DNA of 64,000 bases from Spirochaetales bacterium (GTDB lineage Bacteria > Spirochaetota > Spirochaetia > DSM-2461): NCBI GenBank assembly GCA_028533045.1, contig JAQQAP010000007.1, positions 124,001 through 188,000 of the forward strand, read 5' to 3'. The translations under genes were made by a program, and so were the position numbers. Below the pieces are notes generated by a model. That model was not told the DNA's origin. It saw nothing but the letters and a program-made list of their open reading frames with translations, and did no database searches. Positions 7,160 to 16,951 of this stretch are shown here, in pieces; within the stretch, counting starts at the first letter, position 1, and the number at the start of each line of letters is the position of its first letter.

Positions 7160-9652
7160 ATGAAAAACGTATCGCTTCGACTCTTCCTTCTATTGACCAG
7201 TCTTCTGCTGGTAATCATTCCTTCCACGGTTATTGGTCTCTACAACACACAGGAATCCAAATTACTGATCAATAAAATTCACGAACAGGAACTCAAGGAC
7301 CAGCTGGTGTTGGTAAAGAATCAAGTGCATCAAACCAGTGACTACACCGATGCCTTTGTTGAAAATGACTTGAAATCCCTTGAAGTCTCTCTCCCGGATC
7401 TCACCGTTGAAACTCCCGACTGGGATCTGGTTAGGGCAAAGATCAATCAGCTTGCCTCTATGTCGGACGCTCACTATACGGTCTTTCTTCCCTTTTCCAA
7501 GGGTATCATAAGAAAAGAAACATCCATATTAGATATAAACGGCAACTCCGCAGCGGGCACCTTCATAAGCAAGGATTCGGAAATTTTTAAAACGGTCAGC
7601 TCCGGCCAGATCTACCGGGGGAACTCCTACATCCTGGAAAAATGGTATAAAGCGGCCTACAAACCTTTCTTTTCCAAGGAAGGAGAACTCCTTTATGTTC
7701 TTTTCTCCGGTATTCCCGAACAGGTATTTTTTGAAGATCTCTTTGAAGAACTCAGCACAAAAGTCATTGGGGAAGAGGGTTACTTTTTCATTCTTTCTCC
7801 TGAAGGAGAGTATATCCTCTCCCACAATCGGGCCAGAGACGGTGAGAGCCTCATCAAAAGCCAGGATAGTAACGGCCGATTATTTATAAAGGATATGATA
7901 GCGATTGCCCAAGGCAGCAGTGATGTAAACATCATGCACTACCCGTGGAAAAATAGCGACCAAGATGAAATCCGAGACAAAATCGCCGCTTACACCTATA
8001 TTGAGGAATACCAATGGATACTCGGCTCGAGCGACTATAGGGAAAGAGCCCTTATTCTGGTAGAACAAACCAGACGAATGCTCATTATAACCATATTGGC
8101 AGCAGTCGGTGCTGGTATGATCGTATCCCTTTTTATGACCCAGCTGATTTACCGTTCCTTTTCCAGACTTCACAAAAATATCGGTTCAGTGGCACAGGGC
8201 AACCTTAAAGACCAGGATGCTCAGGCCTCATTCTTTAGAGAAATAAACGACCTTCAGCTTTCGGTCCATGACAACATGGTACCCAAACTCAAAAACCTCA
8301 TTGGCAATATGGAAGACAAGGCGGAGCAAATTGTCCGCATGTCGGAAGTTCTCGGTTACAACATCAATCAGACCCTTCACTCCATTGACCAGGTTAAAAC
8401 CTCCTCCGGCCGAGTTAAATCGGTCTCACAAAATCTCACCAACCTTATGATCGAATCCCGCACCTCCACCGAAGCCATAAGCAGTTCCGTCGATGAGTAT
8501 CAGGAAATGATGCATACCCAAAATGAATCGGTAGCGGAAATTTCCGCCTCAATTGAAGAAAGCGGCGCTTCACTTAATAACGTATCCCGGGTTGTTACGG
8601 ACAAACTAACCGCCGCCCGGGCTCTGGTAGAACAGGGAATTGCAGGGCAACAGTCGGTAGACCAAACCAATGATCTGATCAAGACAATCTCCGACGACGT
8701 TACCCGCCTTCTGGAGATTCTGCACATTATCAACGATATCACCGACAGGACTCAACTCCTGGCCATGAACGCTTCCATAGAGGCAGCCCACGCGGGAGTA
8801 CAGGGCAAGGGCTTTGCCATTGTTGCCGGAGAGATGCGCCAGCTTGCCGAATCGACCGCCCTCAACGGCAAACGAATTGAAGAATCCCTCCAGGAAATAA
8901 CCGGACGCATCCAAGCCGCAACGGAACACAGCGGTAAAACAAAAACAGTCATAACCGATATGACCGGTAACCTTAAGGACTTTAGCCGGGCCTTTAGGGA
9001 AATATCGGACAGCACCCAGGAAATATCCCTGGGAACATCACAGATTCTGGAGGCAACCAGTATGCTTTCTGACTTAAGCGAAAAAAACTATCGAGCCAGT
9101 CATAAGATCAAAGAGTCGGTAGAACAGCTCAACGGAGCCGTACGAAAAACCGAATCCAGCGCCCGGGAGAACCTGAATGAAGCGGACGAACTGAACCACT
9201 TTATAGAAGAGGTCGTTACAGCCCAAGAGGAAATGGATCATCTTGGCTCAATCAACCTTAAAATAGGGAAAGAGCTTAAGTCCGAGCTGGAACATTTCGT
9301 CTACGATGAACTTATGAAAGAGGAGTCGGCCATAGACATCATTCGGGCCCATCAGGTTTGGGTGGAAAGAGTGGAAGCCCACATTGAGGGCAAAGTCCGG
9401 CTTAATCCGAGCGAACTGGGAGATCATCAAAGCTGTTCCCTGGGACAATGGCTCAATGAAATAGAAGGGACCGATGCGGCCCGTGGGATACCTCTGGAAC
9501 AACTTAAAATTCATCACGAGAAGCTTCACACCCTGGTGAAAGAGATAGCCTTAGCCGAATCCAACAATGTGGAAGTGGACTTTCTTCACTTAAAAGAGCA
9601 CTCACACACCGTTATTCACCACCTTCTAACGGCCATGCAAACGGGAAACTAA
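7160..9652 (+). CDS. Methyl-accepting chemotaxis protein with Cache sensor and CZB zinc-binding domain
   Basis: Transmembrane chemoreceptor of 830 residues. TM1 is about residues 8-27, followed by a periplasmic Cache-type sensor of some 270 residues ending in WILGSSDYRE. TM2 is about 308-332, then a HAMP region. The cytoplasmic signalling tip contains RTQLLAMNASIEAAHAG and GKGFAIVAGEMRQLAES, the CheA/CheW contact hairpin. The C-terminus is a CZB domain with candidate ligands His731 (HQVW), Cys759 (SCSLGQW), and His786 and His790 (HEKLH), the 3His-1Cys pattern. CZB domains in other bacteria bind zinc and are linked to sensing of zinc or hypochlorous acid. A GAGGT ribosome site precedes the ATG. 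The ligand of the Cache domain is unknown. A monocistronic unit is likely, since a promoter-like signal follows. Confidence 0.93.
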   Translation: MKNVSLRLFLLLTSLLLVIIPSTVIGLYNTQESKLLINKIHEQELKDQLVLVKNQVHQTSDYTDAFVENDLKSLEVSLPDLTVETPDWDLVRAKINQLASMSDAHYTVFLPFSKGIIRKETSILDINGNSAAGTFISKDSEIFKTVSSGQIYRGNSYILEKWYKAAYKPFFSKEGELLYVLFSGIPEQVFFEDLFEELSTKVIGEEGYFFILSPEGEYILSHNRARDGESLIKSQDSNGRLFIKDMIAIAQGSSDVNIMHYPWKNSDQDEIRDKIAAYTYIEEYQWILGSSDYRERALILVEQTRRMLIITILAAVGAGMIVSLFMTQLIYRSFSRLHKNIGSVAQGNLKDQDAQASFFREINDLQLSVHDNMVPKLKNLIGNMEDKAEQIVRMSEVLGYNINQTLHSIDQVKTSSGRVKSVSQNLTNLMIESRTSTEAISSSVDEYQEMMHTQNESVAEISASIEESGASLNNVSRVVTDKLTAARALVEQGIAGQQSVDQTNDLIKTISDDVTRLLEILHIINDITDRTQLLAMNASIEAAHAGVQGKGFAIVAGEMRQLAESTALNGKRIEESLQEITGRIQAATEHSGKTKTVITDMTGNLKDFSRAFREISDSTQEISLGTSQILEATSMLSDLSEKNYRASHKIKESVEQLNGAVRKTESSARENLNEADELNHFIEEVVTAQEEMDHLGSINLKIGKELKSELEHFVYDELMKEESAIDIIRAHQVWVERVEAHIEGKVRLNPSELGDHQSCSLGQWLNEIEGTDAARGIPLEQLKIHHEKLHTLVKEIALAESNNVEVDFLHLKEHSHTVIHHLLTAMQTGN

Positions 9653-9656
9653 TAGT

Positions 9657-9686
9657 TTGACAGATAAACAAGGGGGCCCCTATAAT
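9657..9686 (+). promoter_or_regulatory. Consensus promoter of the second chemoreceptor
   Basis: TTGACA (9657-9662), 18-nt spacer, TATAAT (9681-9686). The spacer contains the palindrome GGGGCCCC just before the -10. GGGGGCC recurs near 9705, before the start codon. Confidence 0.75.
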
Positions 9687-9718
9687 TTAACTATTAGACG
9701 AAGACGGGGGCCTCTCAC

Positions 9719-11605
9719 ATGAACAAAACACAAAAGCTTATCTTGCAGATAGGTATAGTAAATTTTATCATTCCCGTTCTGTTGGGGGGACTAATTCGGG
9801 AGATCCTCGTCAGCCTCTTCAATCCGCATATAACAATGAGTTTTGCCGAAAGACTCTCCTTTGGAATAAAACCGGTCATCATGGGAGCCTCTTTTATCTT
9901 TGCCCTCATCTGCATGGGAATGATACTCTACCAACTCCGGCCCCTTCTACGTTTCCTGAATGACCAGTCCCATCGGGAAGAAGCCCGAAAGTCTGTCCTC
10001 ATTATCCCCTGGCTTCTTATTATTTTTCACGTGGTCATCTGGATTGTAGCAACCACCCTTATGTATGCCCTGGTTTTTCACTGGAACAGCCCGGGCGGAA
10101 CAAGCTACCTAACCAGCCTCTTCAACTCAACCTCCTTTGGCTTCCTTACGGGACTTACCTCTGCCCTCGCCATGAATGTCATACTTACCGCCCCTAAAAA
10201 AGAACTGAACATGACGCTCATAGGAGAAAACGAACGCAATGTCTATCTAAAATTAAAGAGCTATATCATCATCTTCTCTTTTGTCTTTGTCTCCGGGAAC
10301 TACTGTGCCTATGCGGCTAATTTTTACCTCAAAGCAGAACAGATACCACAGCCCCTGGCTAATCCAGGAGTCTCCTTTTTCTTTCTGATGGCTCTTTTTG
10401 GGGGGCTATTCCTTATCCTGAATCGATTCAGCCTTTATGAAGACCAGCTACAGCAGGAAATGATGGAGAACAGGCTCTCCGAGTTAATCGAAGAAGGTGG
10501 CAACCTTAGTAAGCGGATTACCCTCATGAATTTTGGCGCTCTGGGAGAGATCTGTCATCTATTTAACAGTTTTCTGGATATTTTAGCCCGAATGATTAAC
10601 GAGATCAGACAGGCAGAAGGAGATCTGGAAAGCAGTGGAGCGGAGCTGATGGAAGGGATAGAATCAACCTTTGAGGTAATGGAAGACCTGGCTTCATCCT
10701 TTAGTAAAATGGAAGAGACATTTCGCCTTCAGGGCGAACAGATTTCCCGAACTAAAGAGAGCACCCAATCTATCGACAAATCTACGGTCGAACTAAACCA
10801 GCAACTCCAACAGCAGTCATCCATAATAACCCAGTCCTCCGCCGCAGTGGAACAGATGATCGGAAGCCTTAGCACCGTAACGGAAAATCTTAAAAAGAAT
10901 CATCAACTTTATTCCCGACTCAATACCCTTTCGGACGAAGGAAAAACCCGTATGAACGGAGTAATTAACAGTATAGAACAGGTAAAAGAACAAGCCTCCC
11001 GCTTAGCCTCTGCCAACAGTCTCATAGCGGGTATTGCCGCCCGGACAAACCTACTTGCCATGAACGCAGCCATAGAAGCGGCCCATGCGGGAGAAGCGGG
11101 CAAGGGATTTGCCGTTGTATCCGATGAAATTAGAAAGCTGGCGGAAAACTCCACAGACCAGTCAAAAGAGGTCAGCCAGACACTCAAGGATACGGAAGAA
11201 TTAATTACCCAAGTGGCAGATGAAGTCGTGAATACGGGAGAATCCTTTGACCAACTACGGGACAGCATCAGCAAGACCGACCGGCTCCAGGAAGAGATAA
11301 TGCAGTCCATGGAAGAACAGGAGATAGGCGGCCGGGAAGTCCTTACCGGATTAAGCGGCATGAAAGAACAATCCCAAGAGGTTCACCGTGTGGCCGGGGA
11401 AGTAAGGGAAAACAGCCAAAGCATCAGCGGAAATATGGAAAAACTGGGCAACTACTCCCAGGAATTGGACACCCTGTTAAAAGATGTGTTAAACGCTACG
11501 GAACGTATAAAATCCTCCCTCACAAAAATCGAGGATCTGGACCTGGTCAACATGGAAAACACAGCCATTATCAGCGATAAAATCGACCGATTCAAAACAG
11601 AATAG
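9719..11605 (+). CDS. Methyl-accepting chemotaxis protein with multi-TM N-terminus
   Basis: Chemoreceptor of 628 residues in which the sensory part is a polytopic membrane module instead of a periplasmic domain. About six hydrophobic helices lie within residues 8-240 (for instance [41 protein letters not shown]). A short HAMP-like linker and a cytoplasmic signalling domain follow, with [17 protein letters not shown] and [18 protein letters not shown]. It has no CZB domain. Such membrane-embedded sensors may detect membrane, lipid or energy state, but the signal cannot be deduced here. Its own strong promoter separates it from the preceding receptor. The ribosome site is weak (GGGGG about 10 nt before the ATG). 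Confidence 0.9.
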   Translation: MNKTQKLILQIGIVNFIIPVLLGGLIREILVSLFNPHITMSFAERLSFGIKPVIMGASFIFALICMGMILYQLRPLLRFLNDQSHREEARKSVLIIPWLLIIFHVVIWIVATTLMYALVFHWNSPGGTSYLTSLFNSTSFGFLTGLTSALAMNVILTAPKKELNMTLIGENERNVYLKLKSYIIIFSFVFVSGNYCAYAANFYLKAEQIPQPLANPGVSFFFLMALFGGLFLILNRFSLYEDQLQQEMMENRLSELIEEGGNLSKRITLMNFGALGEICHLFNSFLDILARMINEIRQAEGDLESSGAELMEGIESTFEVMEDLASSFSKMEETFRLQGEQISRTKESTQSIDKSTVELNQQLQQQSSIITQSSAAVEQMIGSLSTVTENLKKNHQLYSRLNTLSDEGKTRMNGVINSIEQVKEQASRLASANSLIAGIAARTNLLAMNAAIEAAHAGEAGKGFAVVSDEIRKLAENSTDQSKEVSQTLKDTEELITQVADEVVNTGESFDQLRDSISKTDRLQEEIMQSMEEQEIGGREVLTGLSGMKEQSQEVHRVAGEVRENSQSISGNMEKLGNYSQELDTLLKDVLNATERIKSSLTKIEDLDLVNMENTAIISDKIDRFKTE

Positions 11606-11627
11606 TATACAAAAAAAGAAGAATACC

Positions 11628-11656
11628 TTGACGAAGATTTCCTCTGGGTATAGGTT
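11628..11656 (+). promoter_or_regulatory. Possible promoter of the TrpXYZ-like importer operon
   Basis: TTGACG (11628-11633), 17-nt spacer, TAGGTT (11651-11656). The -10 is poor; a strong AAGGAG ribosome site follows before 11689. Confidence 0.4.
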
Positions 11657-11688
11657 TCTTTTAGAAGAAACGGAATAAGGAGATATAA

Positions 11689-12666
11689 ATGAAAAAAACA
11701 CTCATGCTGCTGGGTATAGCCGCAGCTCTCGTACTGGCCGGATGTCAGAAAGACTCGGGCAATATTAAAGTGGGAGTTTCCAAGATTGTGGCTCACCCTG
11801 CCCTGGATGCTCTGGAACAGGGAATCGTGGAAGTGGTAAGCGAAACTTATCCCGACGCGGAATTCGACCTTCAAAATGCCAACGGAGAGGTAAGTACAGC
11901 CTCCTCCATCGCCCAAAAATTTAAAGCCGGAAAGGTAGATGTAGCTGTTGGTATCGCCACCCCCACCGCCCAGTCTCTTGTGCAGACTATCTCCGAAGCA
12001 CCGGTGGTATTCTCTGCCGTAACCGACCCGGTCGGAGCAGGCCTTGTAACCACCATAGAAAAGGGCGAAGGTAATGTTACCGGCGTTTCCGATATGATTC
12101 CCGTGTACGACCAGATCAAACTCCTCAAGGAACTAACCGACATGAAAAGCCTCGGCCATGTTTATACCTCTTCCGAGGATAACTCCGCCGCTCTGGCAGC
12201 TCTTACGGAAGAAGCCTGTAATAACCTTGGTATAGAATTCATTCCTTCCACCGTCAGTAACTCTGCCGAAGTTAAACAGGCCGCCCAGGCCATCGCCGGC
12301 CGGGTAGACGCCTTCTACATTACCACAGATAACACGGTAATCTCTGCCCTGGCCGCTGTCACAGATGTGGCATACGACAAAAACATCCCCGTTTTCTCCG
12401 CCGACCCCACCAGCGTAGAAGCGGGCAATGTATTTATGGCCTGGGGATTCGACTACTATAAAATGGGTAAAGCCACCGGTCGTCTCGTCGTTGATATTCT
12501 TAACGGCACCGATCCGGCAAGCGTCCCCACACAGTTCATGACCAGCCCCTCCGATATAGATCTCTACATCAACATGGATATCGCCGATAAACTGGGCATT
12601 GAAATACCCGCCGACCTTCAGGATAACGCCTCCACCCTTATTCAGGGCGGCGTGAACGTTAAATAA
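11689..12666 (+). CDS. ABC importer substrate-binding lipoprotein, TrpX-like (PF04392 type)
   Basis: Periplasmic solute receptor (325 residues), anchored as a lipoprotein: the signal peptide ends in the lipobox LVLAGC. The mature part has the two-lobe layout of the PF04392 family, with VGVSKIVAHPALDALEQGI at the start, TPTAQSL, VFSAVTDPV and VSDMIPVYDQ in the middle, and MAWGFDYYKMGKATG near the end. Related operons in streptococci and treponemes have been named TrpXYZ and assigned to tryptophan uptake. That substrate is plausible here, since the window also has a stand-alone trpB, but it is inference. AAGGAG precedes the ATG. The stop overlaps the permease start by 1 nt (TAATG). Confidence 0.85.
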   Translation: MKKTLMLLGIAAALVLAGCQKDSGNIKVGVSKIVAHPALDALEQGIVEVVSETYPDAEFDLQNANGEVSTASSIAQKFKAGKVDVAVGIATPTAQSLVQTISEAPVVFSAVTDPVGAGLVTTIEKGEGNVTGVSDMIPVYDQIKLLKELTDMKSLGHVYTSSEDNSAALAALTEEACNNLGIEFIPSTVSNSAEVKQAAQAIAGRVDAFYITTDNTVISALAAVTDVAYDKNIPVFSADPTSVEAGNVFMAWGFDYYKMGKATGRLVVDILNGTDPASVPTQFMTSPSDIDLYINMDIADKLGIEIPADLQDNASTLIQGGVNVK

Positions 12667-13571
12667 TGATTGAAGGTATTCTCGTAGAGGGCCTGATTTA
12701 CGGAATCATGGCCCTCGGAGTTTTTATCACATTCCGTATATTGGACTTTCCCGATCTCTCCGTGGACGGAACCTTCCCTCTTGGGGCGGCCGTTATGGCA
12801 TCTACCCTTACAGCCGGTTGGCCTCCCCTCCTTTGCCTCCTTTTGGCCTTTGTCGCCGGATGGGCTGCTGGAATGATTACCGCCCTTATCCACAACACCC
12901 TCAAGGTACCCGGATTGCTCGCGGGGATTCTCACCATGACCATGCTCTGGTCCATTAACATCCGAGTTCTGGGCGGACGGGCCAACCTCCCCCTCATGCG
13001 GGTGGAAACCATGCTCTCCCGTTTTCAGGACGGCTTGGGAGCGGCTCTTCCCCAACCGGTATCGCTCCTGCTCTTTTGCTTTATCGCCGTCATGGTGGTG
13101 AAGCTGATTCTGGACTACTTTTTCCATACCGACTTGGGCCTGACCATGGGAGCCCTCGGCTTTAACGAGCAGATGGTAATAGCCCAGGGAATCGACCCCC
13201 GCACCCTCAAGTACATTGCCCTGGGACTGGCGAACGGATTGGTCGCCGTGTCCGGAGCTTTAGCCGCCCAATACCAGGGTTTTGCCGATGTAAACCTGGG
13301 ACAGGGAATCATTGTCTCCGGCTTAGCCATGGTTATGCTAGGTGAATTCATTCTCCGGTCCAACAAGATAGGCTGGCTAACCACCCGTGTTATCCTGGGT
13401 TCCATAGCCTACCGCGCAATTATGTACGCAGGACGTTACTACGGTTACTACATCAACCTCACCCCGAACGATCTCAAGCTGATTACGGGACTCCTGATTA
13501 TTGCCGCTCTGGCTGTAACCAAGCTGCAGGACAAACGGGGAAACACCAAGAAGGGGAAGGCCAGCAAATGA
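12666..13571 (+). CDS. ABC importer permease, TrpY-like
   Basis: Polytopic inner-membrane protein (301 residues) of the branched-chain amino-acid/ribose permease superfamily. The N-terminal FRILDFPDLSVDGTFPLG block, the IHNTLKVPGLLAGILTMTM segment and VSGALAAQYQGFADVNLGQG are typical of the permeases paired with PF04392 binding proteins. It overlaps the binding-protein gene by 1 nt and the ATPase gene by 4 nt, so three subunits are made from one coupled operon. Confidence 0.88.
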   Translation: MIEGILVEGLIYGIMALGVFITFRILDFPDLSVDGTFPLGAAVMASTLTAGWPPLLCLLLAFVAGWAAGMITALIHNTLKVPGLLAGILTMTMLWSINIRVLGGRANLPLMRVETMLSRFQDGLGAALPQPVSLLLFCFIAVMVVKLILDYFFHTDLGLTMGALGFNEQMVIAQGIDPRTLKYIALGLANGLVAVSGALAAQYQGFADVNLGQGIIVSGLAMVMLGEFILRSNKIGWLTTRVILGSIAYRAIMYAGRYYGYYINLTPNDLKLITGLLIIAALAVTKLQDKRGNTKKGKASK

Positions 13572-14359
13572 TTGAACTAAAAGATATCAACATGATTTTT
13601 GGCATGGGAACCCCCGATGAAAATCACGTACTTAACGACTTAAATCTCAAAGTTAACCGGGGTGACTTTATTACCATTATCGGTTCCAACGGGGCCGGTA
13701 AGAGTACCCTCTTTAATGTGATTTCCGGTAAGTATACTCCTACTTCCGGTAAGGTTACCTTTGAAGAAGGGGATGTTACCAATCTCCCCGAATACAAAAG
13801 AGCCCGGTTCATAGGCCGAATTTTTCAGGACCCCCTCCTGGGAACGGCAGGTAATATGAGCCTGGAAGACAATATGGTCATAACCAGCAAGAAAGGCTTC
13901 AAGGGTCTTAAAATCAGCCTGAACCACAAGCTTCGGGAAGAGTTTAAGAAGGAACTGATCCAACTGGATATGAACCTGGAAAACCGCCTTTCCGACAATA
14001 TGGGAACCCTTTCCGGCGGGCAGCGGCAAGCTCTTACCCTGCTTACCACAGTACTTTCCGAACCGGAGATTCTTCTCCTGGACGAACACACTGCCGCCCT
14101 GGACCCCAAGAATGCCTCCAAGGTTCTGGAACTCACCTGTCATTTCATCGAGAAATACAGCCTGACCGCCATGATGGTAACCCATAACATGCAGCAAGCC
14201 ATTGATTATGGAAATCGTCTTCTCATGCTTCATAAGGGTCAAGTTATCCTGGATCTTTCCGGCGAAGAGAAGAAACAGCTCTCCGTGGACAGTCTAGTGG
14301 AAAAATTCCATACGATTAATAAAGACGCCCAACTGAGCGACGAAACTTTGCTTACCTAA
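13568..14359 (+). CDS. ABC importer ATP-binding protein, TrpZ-like
   Basis: Cytoplasmic ATPase (263 residues) of the importer. Walker A is GSNGAGKSTLFN, signature LSGGQRQAL, Walker B ILLLDEHTAALD, H-loop MVTHNMQQ. Two differences from the general ABC consensus are a His instead of Pro after the Walker B Glu (DEHTAALD) and TLSGGQ preceded by SDNMG; both are common in this subfamily. It is the last gene of the operon, followed within 10 nt by a strong terminator. Confidence 0.92.
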   Translation: MIELKDINMIFGMGTPDENHVLNDLNLKVNRGDFITIIGSNGAGKSTLFNVISGKYTPTSGKVTFEEGDVTNLPEYKRARFIGRIFQDPLLGTAGNMSLEDNMVITSKKGFKGLKISLNHKLREEFKKELIQLDMNLENRLSDNMGTLSGGQRQALTLLTTVLSEPEILLLDEHTAALDPKNASKVLELTCHFIEKYSLTAMMVTHNMQQAIDYGNRLLMLHKGQVILDLSGEEKKQLSVDSLVEKFHTINKDAQLSDETLLT

Positions 14360-14367
14360 AAACAGAG

Positions 14368-14395
14368 CCCCGGACCTTGTCCGGGGTTACTTTTT
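14368..14395 (+). terminator. Rho-independent terminator of the TrpXYZ-like operon
   Basis: CCCCGGAC (14368-14375), CTT loop, GTCCGGGG (14379-14386), then TTAC and five T. Confidence 0.85.
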
Positions 14396-14400
14396 GCCCT

Positions 14401-15336
14401 TCAATAAAATTTTTCATCCAGGTAGCCAAACTTTAACCGGGCGTAGCGCTTATTCAAAGAGAGTGCCCTCACAACGGCATTTACATGGTAATGATGGTCC
14501 GTATCCTTCTGGAGGGCCACCTTCAAAGTCTGATCCATCTTCAAAAGACCTTCCCGGTTTTCCACCAGACCGGCCCCTTCGCTCACCCTTAAAAAATGAG
14601 TTTTAATTGGTTCTTCCCTGTCGGGCAGGAAAAGATAGACATCGGGCAAGTGGAAGTTGTCGGCCACATCGCGCTCTGTAAGAATCAGCTCAAAAGAAGT
14701 TTCCGAAAGCTCCCGAATCTCCGAAAGCCCGTGGGACATCAGCCCCCTATAGTCCTGAATAAAAACGCGCCCTGCCCCGGGCATTTCCGGGTTTTTATCC
14801 GGGTCGTCCTCCACCAGCTTCACATTTCCCAGCACAATTTTACCGCTTTCCCGGGTAATAATTTTCCCTCGGTAGACCCGTCCCAGAGAAGAGACCAGCC
14901 GCACCGGTCGCCCCAAGCCAAAAAGCACCTCAAAGCCCTCGGGAAGTTCAGCTTTGCCGGTCCCATAAAGCTTCTCGGTCAAACTTTCTGAAAAACGGGG
15001 GATTCCCTCCTCCTTCTCTTCGAGGAGCATTAAAACATGATGGTAGGTATTTCTGTGGGTTAAAAGCAGATTGATGCGGGCCCGATCATGAAGATAGGCC
15101 GCCATGCGGTTAAGCAAATCCAGCTCATTAATGGTCAAATCAAACTGACGTATAAGCCGGTTATATTCGCTCCGCCACTCTTTGACGGAGCTGACTCTAA
15201 TTTTTCTCCGGTAGGAGACAAGCGCAAGGAGGAGGAGAATCAGAATGACTACCAACACAGCCAGGTTTATGACGACGTTTGAGTGAAGCTCCAGGAACTT
15301 ATCCTGAATGGCTCCAAAAATAGCTTTTTGATCCAT
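14401..15336 (-). CDS. Single-TM protein of unknown function
   Basis: Not recognised. The 311-residue product has one N-terminal membrane helix (NLAVLVVILILLLLALVSY, residues about 24-42), then basic and helical sequence (about 45-120), then a beta-rich C-terminal half that starts with GRPVRLVSSLGRVYRGKI. That half resembles the barrel part of YcgR/PilZ-type proteins in outline, but the c-di-GMP motifs RxxxR and D/NxSxxG are not evident. I use the ATG at 15336 because AAGGAGG lies 6 nt before it; the frame also opens with TTG two codons upstream. It is the last gene of the minus-strand envelope cluster. Confidence 0.65.
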   Translation of the reverse strand: MDQKAIFGAIQDKFLELHSNVVINLAVLVVILILLLLALVSYRRKIRVSSVKEWRSEYNRLIRQFDLTINELDLLNRMAAYLHDRARINLLLTHRNTYHHVLMLLEEKEEGIPRFSESLTEKLYGTGKAELPEGFEVLFGLGRPVRLVSSLGRVYRGKIITRESGKIVLGNVKLVEDDPDKNPEMPGAGRVFIQDYRGLMSHGLSEIRELSETSFELILTERDVADNFHLPDVYLFLPDREEPIKTHFLRVSEGAGLVENREGLLKMDQTLKVALQKDTDHHYHVNAVVRALSLNKRYARLKFGYLDEKFY

Positions 15337-15372
15337 AACCAACCTCCTTAACGGACGTTGAACATCCGCTAA

Positions 15373-16077
15373 CTAGTTTCTTCTACCAAAGATCCTCAAA
15401 ATAAACAGGAACATGTTAATAAAATCCAGGTAGAGCTTAAGAGCTCCCAAAATGGAAAGTTTGATGTAGGAGGATTCATCCACCTGAGAACTCATCTGAT
15501 CACTCATTCTTTTGATCATCTGCGTATCGTAGGCGGCAAGAGCAGTAAAAAGCAAAACTCCTACAAAACTATAGATACTTCCGAAAAGGGAGTTATAGAA
15601 GAACATATTAATGAATCCAGCCACAATTAGACCAATCAGTCCCATAAAGAGGTAATGGCCCCAGCCGGACATATCCCGCTTAGTCACGGTGGCCCAAAAG
15701 CTAACAACTCCAAAGGTAACACCGGCGGCAATAAAAGCGGAAAAAATATCACTGCGCGTATATGCATAGAAAATAACCGACAGGGTCAGACCGTTCAAAG
15801 CGGAATAACCGGTAAAAGCGGCTACAGCCTGTCCGGTTGATAGGCGCATAATATTTCGAGAGAGGTAAATAACCAGCCCAAACTCGGCAATCATAAGAAT
15901 AAAGTAGGTGATACCGCTTAATATATAACGGTAAAAACCACCTTGAATTACGGCAAAGGCCACGCCGGCTGTTATGAGAAGTCCTATGGTCATCCACAGG
16001 TATACGTTACGCAGGATAGTCTGCTCTTTTCGGGCCATGCCCTCGTTGGAATAGGTACTGTTAAAATAATCCGACAC
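15373..16077 (-). CDS. Bax inhibitor-1/YccA family membrane protein
   Basis: Seven-helix membrane protein (234 residues) of the BI-1 (TMBIM) family, which in bacteria includes pH-dependent calcium-leak channels (YetJ) and the FtsH-associated YccA. Residues 22-225 are almost wholly hydrophobic. The conserved C-terminal segment reads ALAAYDTQMIKRM and ALKLYLDFINMFLFILRIFG, typical of the family. The start is GTG with AAGGAGTG 5 nt upstream. Its physiological role in this organism is unknown. Confidence 0.9.
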   Translation of the reverse strand: MSDYFNSTYSNEGMARKEQTILRNVYLWMTIGLLITAGVAFAVIQGGFYRYILSGITYFILMIAEFGLVIYLSRNIMRLSTGQAVAAFTGYSALNGLTLSVIFYAYTRSDIFSAFIAAGVTFGVVSFWATVTKRDMSGWGHYLFMGLIGLIVAGFINMFFYNSLFGSIYSFVGVLLFTALAAYDTQMIKRMSDQMSSQVDESSYIKLSILGALKLYLDFINMFLFILRIFGRRN

Positions 16078-16204
16078 AATTCACTCCTTAGAACCCCATG
16101 GGGGCTTTCCTACTTTAAGAATAACAAAAAAATGAACCTAAAACCAGCATATGGGTGTTAACAGGGATTAAACTTTTGTAATGTTGACAACCTATACGGC
16201 CAGA

Positions 16205-16837
16205 CTAGACCATTCCCAACAGAAAGAGAGAAAAGATACCGGTCCCCAAAGGAATGATCACATTATCGTAATCCTTGAGAGGTATCGCTTCCAGCAACGT
16301 GGCAAAAAGGGCTACTTCGAAAGCAAGAAGGATGTCGTGGAGGACATGAAATGAGGCCAGGAACACAGCCCCGAAACAGGCCAGAGAACCTTCAAGAGTT
16401 TTATCCTTTATAAAGGGTATTCTCGTTTTGCCCCAGACTTTTCCCACCAGACTGGCAAGTCCGTCGCCAAAGGCCAAGGCATAAATGGCCAGAGCCGAAG
16501 CGGGATGGGGAAAGAAGATCAAAGCCAAAAGCACTCCGCTTAGTAGAGTAAGAGGGCCCATAACAAAATGGCCCTTGTCTCTATCCCGGGAAGCGAGCTC
16601 GGTAATACGTGAAATAGGGGAAAAATTCTTCTTATGTTTGGCATGAAAGTATTCATTAAAGGTATAGCTAAAGAGTCCAATGGCTACAACGATTACAGTG
16701 AGATAAAGATTCTTTGAGGCAAAAAAAGGGACCAATCCAATGAGCATATGTATGGACTTCCGCAGAAGTTCATTACCCAGGGCATAATGTTTTCTATCTA
16801 TCACAGTCGCATTTATGGTCAAGCTCCTTACAGGCAT
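16205..16837 (-). CDS. Diacylglycerol/polyprenol kinase-like membrane enzyme (CTP-dependent family)
   Basis: Polytopic membrane protein (210 residues) of the dolichol-kinase/phytol-kinase/CdsA-like superfamily. Diagnostic stretches are ELLRKSIHMLIGLVPFF near the N-terminus and FGDGLASLVGKVWGK with KDKTLEGSLACF, the nucleotide-binding loop of CTP-using lipid kinases. It probably phosphorylates a lipid alcohol such as diacylglycerol or a polyprenol for recycling; the substrate is not readable. The start is uncertain. The ATG at 16837 has only a weak GGTAGG site, while a perfect AAGGAG lies inside the reading frame five codons later without a standard start at the right distance. Confidence 0.75.
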   Translation of the reverse strand: MPVRSLTINATVIDRKHYALGNELLRKSIHMLIGLVPFFASKNLYLTVIVVAIGLFSYTFNEYFHAKHKKNFSPISRITELASRDRDKGHFVMGPLTLLSGVLLALIFFPHPASALAIYALAFGDGLASLVGKVWGKTRIPFIKDKTLEGSLACFGAVFLASFHVLHDILLAFEVALFATLLEAIPLKDYDNVIIPLGTGIFSLFLLGMV

Positions 16838-16951
16838 AACCTACCATCCTTTCTCCCCTATCCATTATCTACTATTTTAGAACCGTCTTTTAAAAAAAAC
16901 AACTTATCTTCACCGGTTTTCCACAAAACCACCAAAAAGCCATAATCCTCA

